Position numbers and translations under genes: made by a program. The notes below the pieces were generated by a model. It did no database searches and had not been told where the DNA came from. It saw only the letters and a program-made list of their open reading frames with translations. From Brachynemurus nebulosus (Eukaryota > Arthropoda > Insecta > Neuroptera > Myrmeleontidae), in assembly GCA_035578155.1 (NCBI GenBank), contig JAPWDM010000023.1:3075829-3139828 (forward strand): a stretch of 64,000 bases of DNA, in the 5' to 3' direction. Positions 19,880 through 32,008 of this stretch are shown here, one piece after another. The first letter of the stretch is position 1, and each line of letters opens with the position of its first letter.

Positions 19880-20898
19880 CTACGTTTAAACATACGATTT
19901 TAATCGAATGTTAATCAAATCGAACGAAAATCGTATAACAATTGGATGTGTAAACCGGTGATCGAATTGTAATTGTATTGTCTTCGATTTTGAAACAATT
20001 TTTATAAAAATAGACTGTAATCCTATTTTAGTTCGATTTTTTGAAAATCAAAATGACGCCAACTGAAAATATTAAGAAAGAGAATGTGCATATTTTATTA
20101 TTTTAAAGATTAGTGTGTGTGCAATTTATTTTTCCATTGATATTTCAATTTTTAAATTTTTATTAAGATTAAAAAATAATGAAAAATGCAACTGCATGGT
20201 TGACTTTTTATAAAATTTCATATATTTTTGTATATTTTATAATAATTGTCATTTAGGTATAATGATTTATACTAGTGATGTCGAATAATTAATCGATTAA
20301 TCGGTTTAGTCGATAGTTTTTCAATCGACTATTTTACTGTCGACTAAATGACTAAAATGACTAATATTTATTTAAATGACTAAAAACGACTAATTTAATA
20401 ATTTTTCTGCATTATTTATAAGAGTCGAAAAAATGAAAACTAAAAATTATCTGTTTGTATGATTTTTTAATTTTATGTGAATAATACATTGCAATTAGTA
20501 TTTTTTTTTTTAAATAAAAATAAAAGTCAATAATTAAATTTTAAGATTGTTTTTAAAAGAGTTACATAGGTTACCCTACTGATGAATTCGAATAAATATT
20601 TAGTCGATTAATCGACTATTCTATGCTCGATATTTTCGACTAATGACTAATTTTGTCGGAAAAACAACTTAAGTCGATTAATCGACTAACTGCATCTCGA
20701 CTCGACATCACTAATTTATACATATAAATTTGGAGAGATTATGTGAATACTTATAAGCTAATATTCTATGTAAGCGCCATTTTCTTTTTTTAAAATCGGA
20801 AGAAGAAATCGTATGTGTATAAACCCACAAATATCATTAAACGATTTTAATTTCGATTTTCATCCAATCAAAATCGTATGTATAAACGCTCCCTAAGG
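19880..20898. mobile_element. TIR element (GTTTATACATACGATTTTG ends)
   Basis: The left end ACGTTTAAACATACGATTTT and the right end (reverse complement AGCGTTTATACATACGATTT) are matched over about 40 bp with mismatches. The TSD was not resolved. The element contains the younger hAT MITE at 20,273-20,713. Confidence 0.6.
20273..20713. mobile_element. hAT-type MITE with CGATTAATCG palindromes
   Basis: Both ends start TAGTGATGTCGA (the right one in reverse complement) and are flanked by a perfect 8-bp TSD ATTTATAC (20,265-20,272 and 20,714-20,721). Subterminal palindromes such as TCGATTAATCGA recur at both ends. Non-coding, 441 bp. Confidence 0.9.
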
Positions 20899-21098
20899 AT
20901 TCTAAAGATAGTTTTTTGTAATTTTTAACCTAGCGGTTTCCAAAAAATGAGCGTCGCCACTCCTAATCTACTAGGTTTCTAAAGCTAAAATTTTGATTTT
21001 ACTAGAGTTAAGAGATATTGAGTTATAGATTACCACAAAATTACTAGTTTTTTCGAAAATGTAATATAGGTATTTACTAAAATTTCAGTATACAACTA

Positions 21099-22383
21099 GG
21101 GGAGACAGGGGCATGTACTAACAGATTTTACTTTTTTGCATATTAAACGGATGAAACTAGTTAGCGATTTTTTTTTGTAAACGCTATGAAGCATCAACTA
21201 TCTGTCTATAATTTTTGATAAAAAAACTTACATATCCCTTGTACCTTCTATGGAAAAACCCATTTTCTTAAAAAATGTGTTTGTTAATACTTACCCCACT
21301 TTTGGGGCAAGTTTTAACAACGTTGGGGTAAGTATTAACATTAGAGTTTTAATGTGATTATGATATTTTGTAGATATGCACTTACAGGAAATAAAACAAA
21401 GTATCATATTTAACGTGTTTATTATTAGAAAGGAATTAATTTGACATAGAAAATTCTTATTTTAGATTTATCTTTACTTACTTAGTTAAAGTTAATCATT
21501 ATTTTAATTTTTTCTGAGGCAATAGTTATTCAGTCCTTATTAAATAGCAAATTACGTCACTTTGACCTTGATAACGAAACAAAAATTGGTAAATTTTCCG
21601 TCTTCGATAGACAATTACAATCGTTTAATATCTTCTATATTAAAAAATATTTACTTATTAAAAAATTAGTCTTCGTCTTATTTAACATTATTATAATTCT
21701 TGAAATATATGATAACTCAGATCAAGCAAAACTCTTCCTCTGCTTCACTGCAGAAAAGATATAAAAATTAAATCCATTTATATTTAACACTCACATATGT
21801 ACACACACATACATGCAAACATATTTGGCAATGTCACGAAAAAAATTTTGGTAACCTCGAAGCATGAAAATGACGATATTTGGATTTTGAAATCGGGATG
21901 AATATACAATAACCTCCTTATAGGGAAGTTAAAAACATAGTCCTTGTTGCATAAAATTTAAACGAGGTAAATGTTAACATGTTAATACTTACCCCATGCA
22001 TTTTGTTAATACTTGCCCCGAAGGTAAATTTTTTACAAATTTAAATTTTTAAAAAGAATACGTTGATAATGCGGTAAAATTTAAACAAAATACAATACCA
22101 GATGGAATATGCTACCGTTTGAAATAAATTTAGTCTCTTTTAGGTATACAATCATACTTCAAATCAAAAAACCGTCAACTTAAAAATGTTCTTTTGCCTA
22201 ATAAAATCTACGCCTTACGCACAACTTTGTTTCGCGGCAACCGGCCGAAGACTGATTGGTCACAACGTGTCCGTGGCCATCTACTGATAACAGCAACCGG
22301 ACGTACTTAATTTTTTCGTCCGTAGTTTGACGGAAAATCGCCTGTTAATACTTACCCCCGTTAATACTAGCCCCTGTCTCCCC
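21099..22383 (+). mobile_element. TA-flanked element, GGGGAGACAGGGGC ends, copy 1
   Basis: The TIR GGGGAGACAGGGGC is exact at both ends with TA flanks (21,097-21,098 and 22,384-22,385). The motif TTAATACTTACCCC and its complement GGGGTAAGTATTAAC recur several times inside (about 21,282-21,345, 21,985 and 22,345-22,365). A second copy lacking its left end lies at 40,218-41,421. No transposase was found, but the style matches the element at 45,483, which carries a pogo-like remnant. Confidence 0.8.
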
Positions 22384-22385
22384 TA

Positions 22386-23490
22386 CTTCATTTAAAATGA
22401 TTAAGTTGGGTTAACTAAAGAACTTCTACTAATATGCCACATTTACTATTCTGTAGTTAATAATTTAGGGCGGGAACTACATGCATTTAACTTTTTACAC
22501 CGCTTGCATTATCTCATTAAATGTAACTATATATACTCTTTACCCGTAATTATATACAATATTTCCTACTCGACATTTTTATAAAACATATTTAGGTCGA
22601 TATTTAATTTTAATGAGAGTTTCTATCCATTTTACTTATACCTACACATACAAATACATATAACGAAACTGAAGCAGCAGGTGTTATTACAGCTCCCTTT
22701 TAATCCTTTATGAAAAATACAACTAGTTTTCGCAATAATGACTCTCATATAAATTTTAATTATTATAATTTCATTTTTCCATATTCTATATTTTCTCAAA
22801 GAACAAAAAAAACAAAGAAAACGTAATAATTAAAATTAAAAATTTATGGTTAAACTTTCTAATGTCATGGTTAATAAAGAAAATACACAAAAATTTTATT
22901 TGTAAGATATACAAAAGCCTTCGACGAAAGCTTTTAAACATTTGGAAAATTAAGCAAAATAAAAATAGTTTACTAAAAACACCGCAAGAAATCCTATAGC
23001 GTATTATTTCTTATAATTAATAGCCATATTGTAAACATTTGTGAATTTCCTATCTTAGCGATCGGTTTATTTAATCCTATCAGAAAACATCCTGCTAGGT
23101 TGTATTGTTCATATGAAATAAAACATCTTCGATTATAATTTTCATAAAATTTTAGATATTTTCATCTAAACTGTCCTCGGTTTGCCAACCATTTCCAGTA
23201 AAAATGATAAATAACTACACAAATCACAATTTGTTCCCTGGGTGGTTGTTGTACAATTTAAACTGTTAAACAATTTCACACCAAAATTTTTCTTTTAATC
23301 GAGAAATTTAAGTGAATTTTACTTACAAGGAGAGGTACCGCCTTGGGAAACTCACTTTTGGATGAAACTTGGAATATTAATAGTATACCTTTAGAGTGTG
23401 AACATAATAAAATAGTAAAACGCACTAGCCAGCCATTTTCGAAAAAAATGCACTTAAAGTTTTGAAAATATATTTTATTGCCTTTTATTC
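22386..23490. other. AT-rich stretch, nothing recognised
   Basis: No TIRs, arrays or coding motifs found. Confidence 0.4.
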
Positions 23491-23494
23491 AGAG

Positions 23495-23566
23495 CCAAAA
23501 TAGCTCAATAGTTAGAAGAGTTACTCCGTGTCCTGAGGTCACGGGTTCTAGGCCGGGTCCCTAAGT
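23495..23566 (+). repeat. tRNA-like (SINE-head-like) sequence with T-rich tail
   Basis: TAGCTCAATAGTTAGAAGAG resembles an A box, and GGTTCTAGGCC fits the B-box pattern 36 bp later. The T stem is poorly paired, so this is not a good tRNA gene. A T/AT-rich stretch follows (23,568-23,600), as in short tRNA-derived SINEs. No TSD was identified. Confidence 0.45.
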
Positions 23567-23797
23567 AATTTTTTATTTATTTATTTTTTTATCTAATTTA
23601 AAATATTATAGAACTTAATAATATAATATATAAATGCTAATTATCACAATGTAAATAATTTATATTTGAAAATTAATGTTTAATTTTACAATATATACAT
23701 TACAATGTAAATTTTATTTGTAACAATAAAATATAATTATGAAATTACATTATTACTGTTAGCATTAAAAAATCATTAACATTAATCTTTATAGTTA

Positions 23798-23954
23798 TAC
23801 TCCAAGTATAGGGGTAGGTTAATTCTAGTGAATTCCAGGAAGATGGTCAAAGATTCTAATGATCGAATAGACATGAATAGACATGAATAGACATGAAATC
23901 TTTGACCATCTTCCTGGAATTCGCTAGAATTAACGTACCCCTATACTTCGAGTA
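23798..23954. repeat. Near-perfect 157-bp hairpin
   Basis: Arms of about 58 bp (TACTCCAAGTATAGGGGTAG through GGAAGATGGTCAAAGATT) pair with the right half with only a few mismatches. The loop region holds three tandem copies of a GAATAGACAT unit at about 23,864-23,896. A snap-back MITE or small-RNA-producing hairpin; no TSD is obvious. Confidence 0.8.
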
Positions 23955-24099
23955 GAACAGCTTTCCCAGAATTTCCCAACCCGGAACCTCTCCTTTTCAG
24001 AAAATGCAATACGAATGAAAATAATTGTGACAAAAGTATAATAGTCGAAAGTCAGATACTTTCTGTTCTAGAGAATCTCCAGAATGGAATTCAGCTATT

Positions 24100-24188
24100 A
24101 CAGCCACTGTCATAACGCGACCTGAGCCTGGGACCATGGCAGAAATTTGTTTTGGGGTCCCTAGAAACCGAAAATAATATTCGCTAAA

Positions 24189-24260
<72 letters not shown>

Positions 24261-24590
24261 CCGCACGATAACTCTCGAATGGAATGTCCAAGGTTTACGA
24301 AATTTGGTGAAAATATTGGAAGTCCCAAACCGTTGGACGAGTTCGTTAACCAGACACGTCGGATGCCAGGAACATGGTTTTTGTTCTTGCAAAAAATTAG
24401 TTTTTTGCCAAAATTTCCACTTAATCAACAATTTTTGCGAAATTTTTTTACACCATTTAAAAGAGGAGAAAAAAATTACATAAAAAAGGTCTTTAAACTA
24501 TTGTTCTATGTCAACTAGTTTCCGAGAAAAACTAACTTTTATAAACGGAAGTTCGCTATGTTATGCAGGATGCTGCGACAGGGGTATTTT
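24100..24590 (+). repeat. Diverged interspersed repeat, copy 2
   Basis: Shares GCAGAAATTTGTT, GGTCCCTAG and CCGAAAATAATATTC with 9,700-9,755. The end AAGTTCGCTATGTTATGC, then GATGCTGCGACAG, matches 12,820-12,880. It is interrupted by the microsatellite at 24,192-24,260. Confidence 0.5.
24192..24260. repeat. (TA)n(TG)n compound microsatellite
   Basis: About 22 TA units followed by about 12 GT units. Open frames that read Tyr/Ile or Cys/Val repeats here are artefacts. Confidence 0.95.
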
Positions 24591-24599
24591 GTTAATATA

Positions 24600-25540
24600 T
24601 TTACTGGCACATACCACAGTAGACTACAATAGTGCAGTTTGCACTTGACCAATAATAGTCTATCTATGTTAGAAATTGTAATAGAATAGTTTTATTTATA
24701 TATTTATTTATTTATTTATTGTTTTACTTCATCGTGCATTCTGTTTTAGTTACAATGTTGTCCTATATTTATTTTGATCAACATACTACTTTTATAGAAT
24801 ACAACAATTATAGGAATATTTTCCACATTTAAACAACAAATTTTCTATGCAAGGAAGAAAGTTTGTAATTTATATGCTAGACTGGTAGCATATTGTTAGA
24901 TATTTGCCTCAAGCTATATTTTATTACAGTGACATTTTGCAATTCTCTCTTTTTCTATTCATTTTATGTATCTATTGCTGAAAAAGGAAACGAATATACT
25001 TATTTTTTTTCAAAATCGTTTAATCTGGTGACGCTACAGTTCAAATTTTGTTTAAATTTCACAATTCTGTTACGTCACAATGTTAAAAATATGAAAATAA
25101 CAAAAATGGTGGTGGCGCTGTGCGAAACGACTCTCCGCAGTGCTTCAGCCATTAATACTTTTCGATATCTAACGACCAAAATTAGAGACTTTTTGTCATT
25201 CATAGTTTCTTGTAAGCAAAACTATGTCTTTATTTTGCTTTCGGATACTTTTTGAGTAGTAAGTATTTTCATCAAATCAAAAGTGAAGACCTCCCCCCAA
25301 ACTATTTTAATATAACTTACCATTTAAACAAACAATCAATTAACGTATTAGACACAGCTATAAAGTACGGTGGCTGCGTAAGATACTTAAGGAAAAGAGA
25401 GTACTGTAAGCGTATATTATAACAAGAGCATATAGATAGCAGAACTGTTAATTTATTTCTATTTATTCAATTTACTTTTTTTTAGATATGAATAAAATTA
25501 TTCGACAAATTATTGTGAAAATCAATAAAAACTAGAATTT
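24600..25540. other. AT-rich stretch, no gene recognised
   Basis: A 120-codon open frame (24,893-25,255) is rich in Phe/Ser/Leu and has no motif I recognise. No repeat boundary found. Confidence 0.35.
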
Positions 25541-25544
25541 TTAA

Positions 25545-28500
25545 CCCTAGAATCATACGGACTCGTCAAAACGACGAACGAACTTCTCTACCTGCTCCAA
25601 TACTACAACTTGTCGGTACTTATTTGCTGTAAGATTTCTGTTATCTAATTTATTTGTTATTATAACACATACGACGTATAAATTTTGTTTATAGCTATTG
25701 TCATTTTGTTTGTATTGAAATAGTGTCCGTCAAAAGGACGTCCATGTATGATTACGTGATGTTTTTTTTAAAGATTTTGTACTTCACATATACAAGTTTT
25801 ACTAATTTTTCTAAAATTTATTAAAGATATGCATGTTATAATTAATTTATTCAATGATTATGATAATGTGAAAGATGATTACAGCTGTTTGACTTATAGA
25901 GACGACATAATACTGAAGTTTTAATATACTGAATCGAAAAATACAGAATGCGTTTCAAGTGACTTAATAAAAGGTTTACAATTTATTTTATGGAAAATAT
26001 TTTAAATTTTATTATTTTTTGAGATCTTATTCTAAAAATTACTAACAAATTTTAGAAAATTTACAAATGTGCCTAATGGGGAAATAACTACATATCTATA
26101 GGAATATTTGTGACTGAGAACTTTCACATTCTGTAAAGTCACACATGTCCACTGACTCATAATAGTTCATAAATTAATTACTTGAAACACATGTTTTATG
26201 ACGATGGTGTTTTTAGCAGAAAAAAATAGCAGAAAAAAATTGCTGCGTCAACACCATGCGTAAAAAATATTATTTGAGAATAACAAAACGATATTTGAAC
26301 AGCCGAACAGTTAGCACATATGGACTAACTGAACTCAACTTCCCGTTTCGTTTGTAACATGTACGTACTCACGACATATTGAACGAACCAAAATCAACTA
26401 ACAATTTTGTTCCAAAATAAAATGAAAAAATTTCAAAACTGAAAGGACTTAACGTTTTGAAAATCACATCGATACTTCATCCAACTAATAAACTAATGTA
26501 CAAGAAAAATTCAGAAAATTTTTCGCGCATTAAATATTGGAAAATAAATGATAAAATATAAAAATTGTTAAATTTTGTATCGCGCATACATGAGTTATCG
26601 TAAGTTAGAACCAAAATTTCGGGAAAACGGGTAGCCGTGTATTTTCTGCTCGCATGGCATTTTGTTACTTATTATTTTAGTAACATGCAACGAAAATTTG
26701 AACCAGATCCTATGCGTCGTTTTCTGGCAACTGACGGCAAAAAATTTTATTGTGATACAAAGGGAATATAATATACTTGTTTCGAAGTCAAATTTCGGGA
26801 GAACGATCAGCCGTGTATTTTCTGCTGGCATAGTGGTTTGTTGCCTATTATATTAATAATAACCAGTGAAAATTTGAACAAGATCCTATGCGTCCTTTTC
26901 TGGCAATTGACGGCAAAAAATTTTATTCTGGCACAAAGCGCCTATAATACTTGATTCGAAGTCAAATTTCGGGAAAACGACTAGCCGTGTATTTTCTGCT
27001 GGCATGGCATTTTGTTACTTATTATGTTAGTACAATTCAAACAAAATTTGAACCAGATCCTATGCGTCGTTTTCTGGCAATTGACGGCAAAAATTTTATT
27101 GTAATCGAAAGCGAATATAATATACGTGATTCGAAGTCATATTTCGGGAAAACGATTAGCCGTGTATTTTCTGCTGGCATGGCGTTTTGTTACTTATTAT
27201 GTTAGTAAAATTCAAACAAAATTTGAACCAGATCCTATGCGTCGTTTTCTGGCAATTGACGGCAAAAGAATGTTCTAGAATGTTCCAACATTATATAGAA
27301 ACCTACGGAAAGAATTTGGTTCAAACTTCCGCTGGTTATGACTAATAAGAGAAACAACCAGATCCTATGCGTTGTTTTCTGGCGTCAAAAATTTGAACAG
27401 TATCGTATGCGTCGTTTTCTGGCAATTGACGGAAAAAAACTTTTTTCGCCGAAAAAATGGGCTATTATACATGATTCGAAGTCAAATTTCAAGAAAACGA
27501 CTAGCCTTGTATTATTTGTTGTATGGCGATTCGTTGTTTCTCTTATTAGTCATAACCAGCGGAACCAAATTCTTTCCGTAGGTTTCTATATAATGTTGGA
27601 ACATTCTAGAACATTCTTTTGCCGTCAATTGCCAGAAAACGACGCATAGGATCTGGTTCAAATTTTGTTTGAATTTTACTAACATAATAAGTAACAAAAT
27701 GCCATGCCAGCAGAAAATACACGGCTAGTCGTTTTCCCGAAATTTGACTTCGAATCAAGTATTATAGGCGCTTTGTGCCAGAATAAAATTTTTTGCCGTC
27801 AATTGCCAGAAAAGGACGCATAGGATCTTGTTCAAATTTTCACTGGTTATTATTAATATAATAGGCAACAAACCACTATGCCAGCAGAAAATACACGGCT
27901 GATCGTTCTCCCGAAATTTGACTTCGAAACAAGTATATTATATTCCCTTTGTATCACAATAAAATTTTTTGCCGTCAGTTGCCAGAAAACGACGCATAGG
28001 ATCTGGTTCAAATTTTCGTTGCATGTTACTAAAATAATAAGTAACAAAATGCCATGCGAGCAGAAAATACACGGCTACCCGTTTTCCCGAAATTTTGGTT
28101 CTAACTTACGATAACTGATGTATGCGCGATACAAAATTTAACAATTTTTATATTTTATCATTTATTTTCCAATATTTAATGCGCGAAAAATTTTCTGAAT
28201 TTTTCTTGTACATTAGTTTATTAGTTGGATGAAGTATCGATGTGATTTTCAAAACGTTAAGTCCTTTCAGTTTTGAAATTTTTTCATTTTATTTTGGAAC
28301 AAAATTGTTAGTTGATTTTGGTTCGTTCAATATGTCGTGAGTACGTACATGTTACAAACGAAACGGGAAGTTGAGTTCAGTTAGTCCATATGTGCTAACT
28401 GTTCGGCTGTTCAAATATCGTTTTGTTATTCTCAAATAATATTTTTTACGCATGGTGTTGACGCAGCAATTTTTTTCTGCTATTTTTTTCTGCTAAAAAC

Positions 28501-28782
28501 ACCATCGTTGTTTTATGATACAATTGATGTATTTATCTATTTTTTAATTTTTATAGTGAAAATATGCTTTGATAATAAGATTAAAAAAATTAATCAATAT
28601 TTATATTAAGAAATTTTTCCAAATCCAATTTTTTTAAATATTTTGTTCGCTTTTATAGTATTGTTATGTAAAAAAAATGTTTTTTGCAAATAAACTCTAA
28701 AACTCCCCGTAAAAAGTCCATTCCTCGAAACGACGCCAATGTATGATTAACTTGACTCGTAGACCAACGCATGATTCTAGCG
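25545..28782. mobile_element. piggyBac-like MITE split by the giant palindrome
   Basis: TTAA at 25,541-25,544 is followed by CCCTAGAATCATACG. On the right, CGCATGATTCTAGCG precedes TTAA at 28,783-28,786. TTAA plus a CCCTAGAA-type TIR resembles piggyBac termini. Without the nested 26,201-28,508 element and one duplicated 9-mer, the host is about 920 bp and non-coding. AT-rich AACGACG(A/C) motifs lie near both ends. Confidence 0.75.
26201..28508. mobile_element. 2.3 kb palindromic foldback element with 9-bp TSD
   Basis: The left end ACGATGGTGTTTTTAGCAG is mirrored exactly at the right end. Flanks TGTTTTATG (26,192-26,200) and TGTTTTATG (28,509-28,517) form a perfect 9-bp TSD. The arms look essentially identical: positions x and 54,709-x are complementary over about 26,201-27,190. 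The inner arms are tandem units of about 178 bp (starts near 26,610, 26,787, 26,968, 27,145), each with GCCGTGTATTTTCTGCTGG and CCTATGCGTCGTTTTCTGG. The left arm has one unit more than the right. Mirror-image short open frames in both arms show the symmetry rather than genes. The class is Mutator-like by TSD only. Confidence 0.9.
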
Positions 28783-28786
28783 TTAA

Positions 28787-29811
28787 AATCAACTAACGGA
28801 TTTCGTTTTCATTAAAAAATACTTTTGTAATGATAAAAACTATTTGATTTTTAAAAGTGAAATGTGTCATCAAATAAATTTATTTAGTTACCGTAAATCG
28901 AAGATAATGTTTTTAATAACTATAAAAATTAAAGAAAATCTCTTTCCAAAAAGCTGCATTAAACGCTGATTTTTTGAAAAATTAATCAAGTGTGTAAAAA
29001 TGTGTAAAAAAGAATTTGGCACATTGTCTCTAATAGCCATTTTATCTTCTTTCAAAAGGAGAAAACTTTGAATGAAGTTACATTTTTTAAACTACTACTT
29101 ACACGTCATCGAAGAAGTATATTTACCGTATTACGTTTCCTTTACAGCGTTTTTTATGTATATATACTGAAATCAAAATTCGTATTCAACATAAAAATGA
29201 ACAAAATAATAAAAGAACAAATCGTTGAAACTCCCTCATTTATATATTTATCAAAATTTTGTAATACCATTTGACCTATATATTGCTTTTGAAAAAAAAT
29301 AAAGCATATATACTTATAAATGTACATACACACACATACATAAAATACAAAATAATAAAAAATGTATTGAAAAGCAAAAGCTATCTAACCAAGTTGGATA
29401 CTATAAAACATGAATTGCCTTCGTTATGATAAATTTATATTCCAAGGCATCACGAACGAGCTAAAAAAACGAGCTTATTTTATATACATACATGTGTGTA
29501 CATAATTCAGTTCAAAATACTTTAAAAAAAAAGATAAAAATAAATATTTTTTAGTTTTAGTAACAAAGTAGAGGTGGGTTTAACACCGATTATTACTGAG
29601 CAACAATGACAAAGAACAGTTTGTGACATGACATAATAACAGCTTTCATTGCCTTGCTGTCCAGCCTTTTTTGTTATTGTACAATTTTTTTTTAGTTAAT
29701 CACACATTTAGCACATAAAGGTGCTAAAATAATTTAAAATAAAAACCCAAAAATTAGAGGGGACATTTCTGTTTCATAAATCAGAAATAAAAAACATAAT
29801 ATCTAAAAAAT
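28787..29811. other. AT-rich stretch, nothing recognised
   Basis: No supported gene or element. The 68-codon frame at 29,068-29,274 has no recognisable motif. Confidence 0.4.
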
Positions 29812-30037
29812 TACATCTATGTTCAAAAAAATAGCAGTAGGAAGGGAAAACTTATTTTAATCTATTGCACTGATTTAAGGAACAGTAACTTGAATGCCCT
29901 CTATATATGTATAAGAACACTAAGTGTTGAAACACGTGCAGAAATTTTCGAGGATATATAACACTAATTTAAACTAACACAATTCTAAATGTATAGTTAA
30001 CGTAAAAACCCCTATATTTGAAAACATTTTGTAGGTC

Positions 30038-30918
30038 CCGTAAAACCGTCTAGAACCGGACTTTGCACCAATCTTCGAAGTAAGTAGATTCTACATTAAC
30101 CTGCTACAATAAACATTTGTTCTTGACGTCACTAGAGAGAGAAAAACATCCTCTAAACAGCTGTACCAATGAAAACTACGGATTTCAACTTTTACTATCT
30201 CATTTTACAGGATTACTATTCTCCAGTTTTTCAAAGAAATAAAATGTGTGTCTAATTTAGACATGTAATTTTCGTCATAATTGTCATATTGTTTTAATTT
30301 TGATATGTATGTGTTCAGAATTTTATCGCGCATCATTTAATGATGTTTGAAGTTGTATTCGATGTACTTATATATAAAAAAATATATGCTATATACATAT
30401 ATCCGTTTAGACCCGGACACATCAGTTTATTACAAGCCGCGATTCGCACTGGCTGTAACTTCCACTATCCATACGTTCTATTCCCGCCAGAACTACGCGG
30501 TTTATGCCTCCTTCTGGTGTCATATCGCATGTTTACTTCATAGAGAGGCATACTATGTATTGACCCCTCGCCCTTCCCACAAAATGTTTTGAAGCCTTTG
30601 ACAGGTTCAAAGACATCAGACGATATAAAACACTGTCCTAACCCCGACGGGAAAGGTTAGTTTGCATGTTATTACATTATTTAAGTAAGTGTCCGGGTCA
30701 GGACGGATTTGAGGTGTAGACCCGGACACTTACTAATTATTTTTTATTTATTTTTTTTTTTACTTATAATGAAACAAATGGGTGAGGGACATAACAAATA
30801 ATATACACTCTTTCTAATGGTAATACTTTTATTGGTGATATCTATGAAGGAAACATGTATAAACATAAAATTATACCAAAAAATGTAAAAAAGTGTCCGG
30901 GTCTAGACGGTTTTACGG
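30038..30918 (-). mobile_element. TA-flanked element, copy 2 (inverted relative to copy 1)
   Basis: Reverse complement of the 7,427-8,299 element, about 90 percent identical by eye, with ends CCGTAAAACCGTCTAGA and TCTAGACGGTTTTACGG. TA is clear on the right (30,919-30,920). The left flank has drifted. Frames inside are not conserved with copy 1. Confidence 0.85.
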
Positions 30919-31916
30919 TATGTAATTAAACTGGCTTATAAAAATTGATAAGTAAATTAAACACTAATTTTTTTTCTTAAAAAGGATAAAAAAAATTTTT
31001 AAATCCAATGAACACGTTTTTAAGAAAATATATCCCAAAATTTTTATTTATTAATGTTTTTCTTTTATAAAATGTCAGCATGAATACTAGGACAAATAAA
31101 TTTTACTAACACTAGTAGTCGGACATCCTAAAGTCGGGCAAATATCTAATTATGAATTAATTTCTTAAAATGTTGACACATATAGTGACATCTTTTGACG
31201 TAGATGTCAAAGTAGGGACGTGGGTCAATAATGGATTGAGTATACAACATATTAAAAATAATGTATTTTATTCACACTTTTAATCAAGTATTTTATTGAA
31301 TAAATTATTAAAATCAAATACATAAGTACGTCAATACATAAGTACAATCAAATTATACAATTCATAAATTAAATAAATTATATTTTGAAAATTGTACTAA
31401 TAATATTGTGTAGTTTCCAAATTTAATCATACACAATTGTAATTATTTAAATAGTTGATTTAAAATCACTCATAACTCAGTAGGGCTACCATTTTTCATT
31501 CAGAATAAAAATTTCAAAATTTTAAATTAATATTTTTGATTCATAAATGATTATATGTTCCGGAATAAAAAGAATATTAAACAGTATAACATCATAAAAA
31601 AGTAGGTAAGTGTTTTAAGCGCAAAAAGAAATCAAAAATATTTATAATAAATATATTTAAACACTTACGCATATTAACATACGTCAGTGCCTAATTGCTA
31701 GGAATACTAAGACAGCTACTTAAATAATATTTAAACAATATAAAAAGGTGATTTACCTGTTCTAATCTCTTAATTGGACTAATAAAAATTATTTGTATAA
31801 TTTTATTATGCTAACTTGGAAAAATTACTGAGAAATGTTGAAATTTATAAGACATGTTTCTATTAATAAGCATAGATCAAAATCAAAATAGACAAATTCA
31901 ACAAAAAATGTTTAAT

Positions 31917-32006
<90 letters not shown>
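31917..32006. repeat. (AC)n(AT)n compound microsatellite
   Basis: About nine AC units followed by about 36 AT units. Confidence 0.95.

Positions 32007-32008
<2 letters not shown>

Noticed and set aside
23495..23566. Functional tRNA gene
   Set aside because: A- and B-box-like motifs exist, but the T stem does not pair; a degraded tRNA-derived repeat fits better.
24235..24518. Cys-Val repeat open frames and a Tyr-Ile repeat frame on the other strand
   Set aside because: They arise from the (TA)n(TG)n microsatellite.
24893..25255. 120-codon open frame
   Set aside because: No conserved motif, no splice or promoter context.
26595..28114. Identical 78- and 64-codon frames in mirrored positions, which might suggest duplicated genes
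   Set aside because: They are the same palindrome arm read twice; frames overlap on both strands and occur in tandem non-coding units.
26201..28508. Palindrome as an assembly artefact
   Set aside because: A perfect 9-bp TSD, an unequal number of inner units and a diverged second copy at 54.6 kb argue for a real element, though raw reads were not available.
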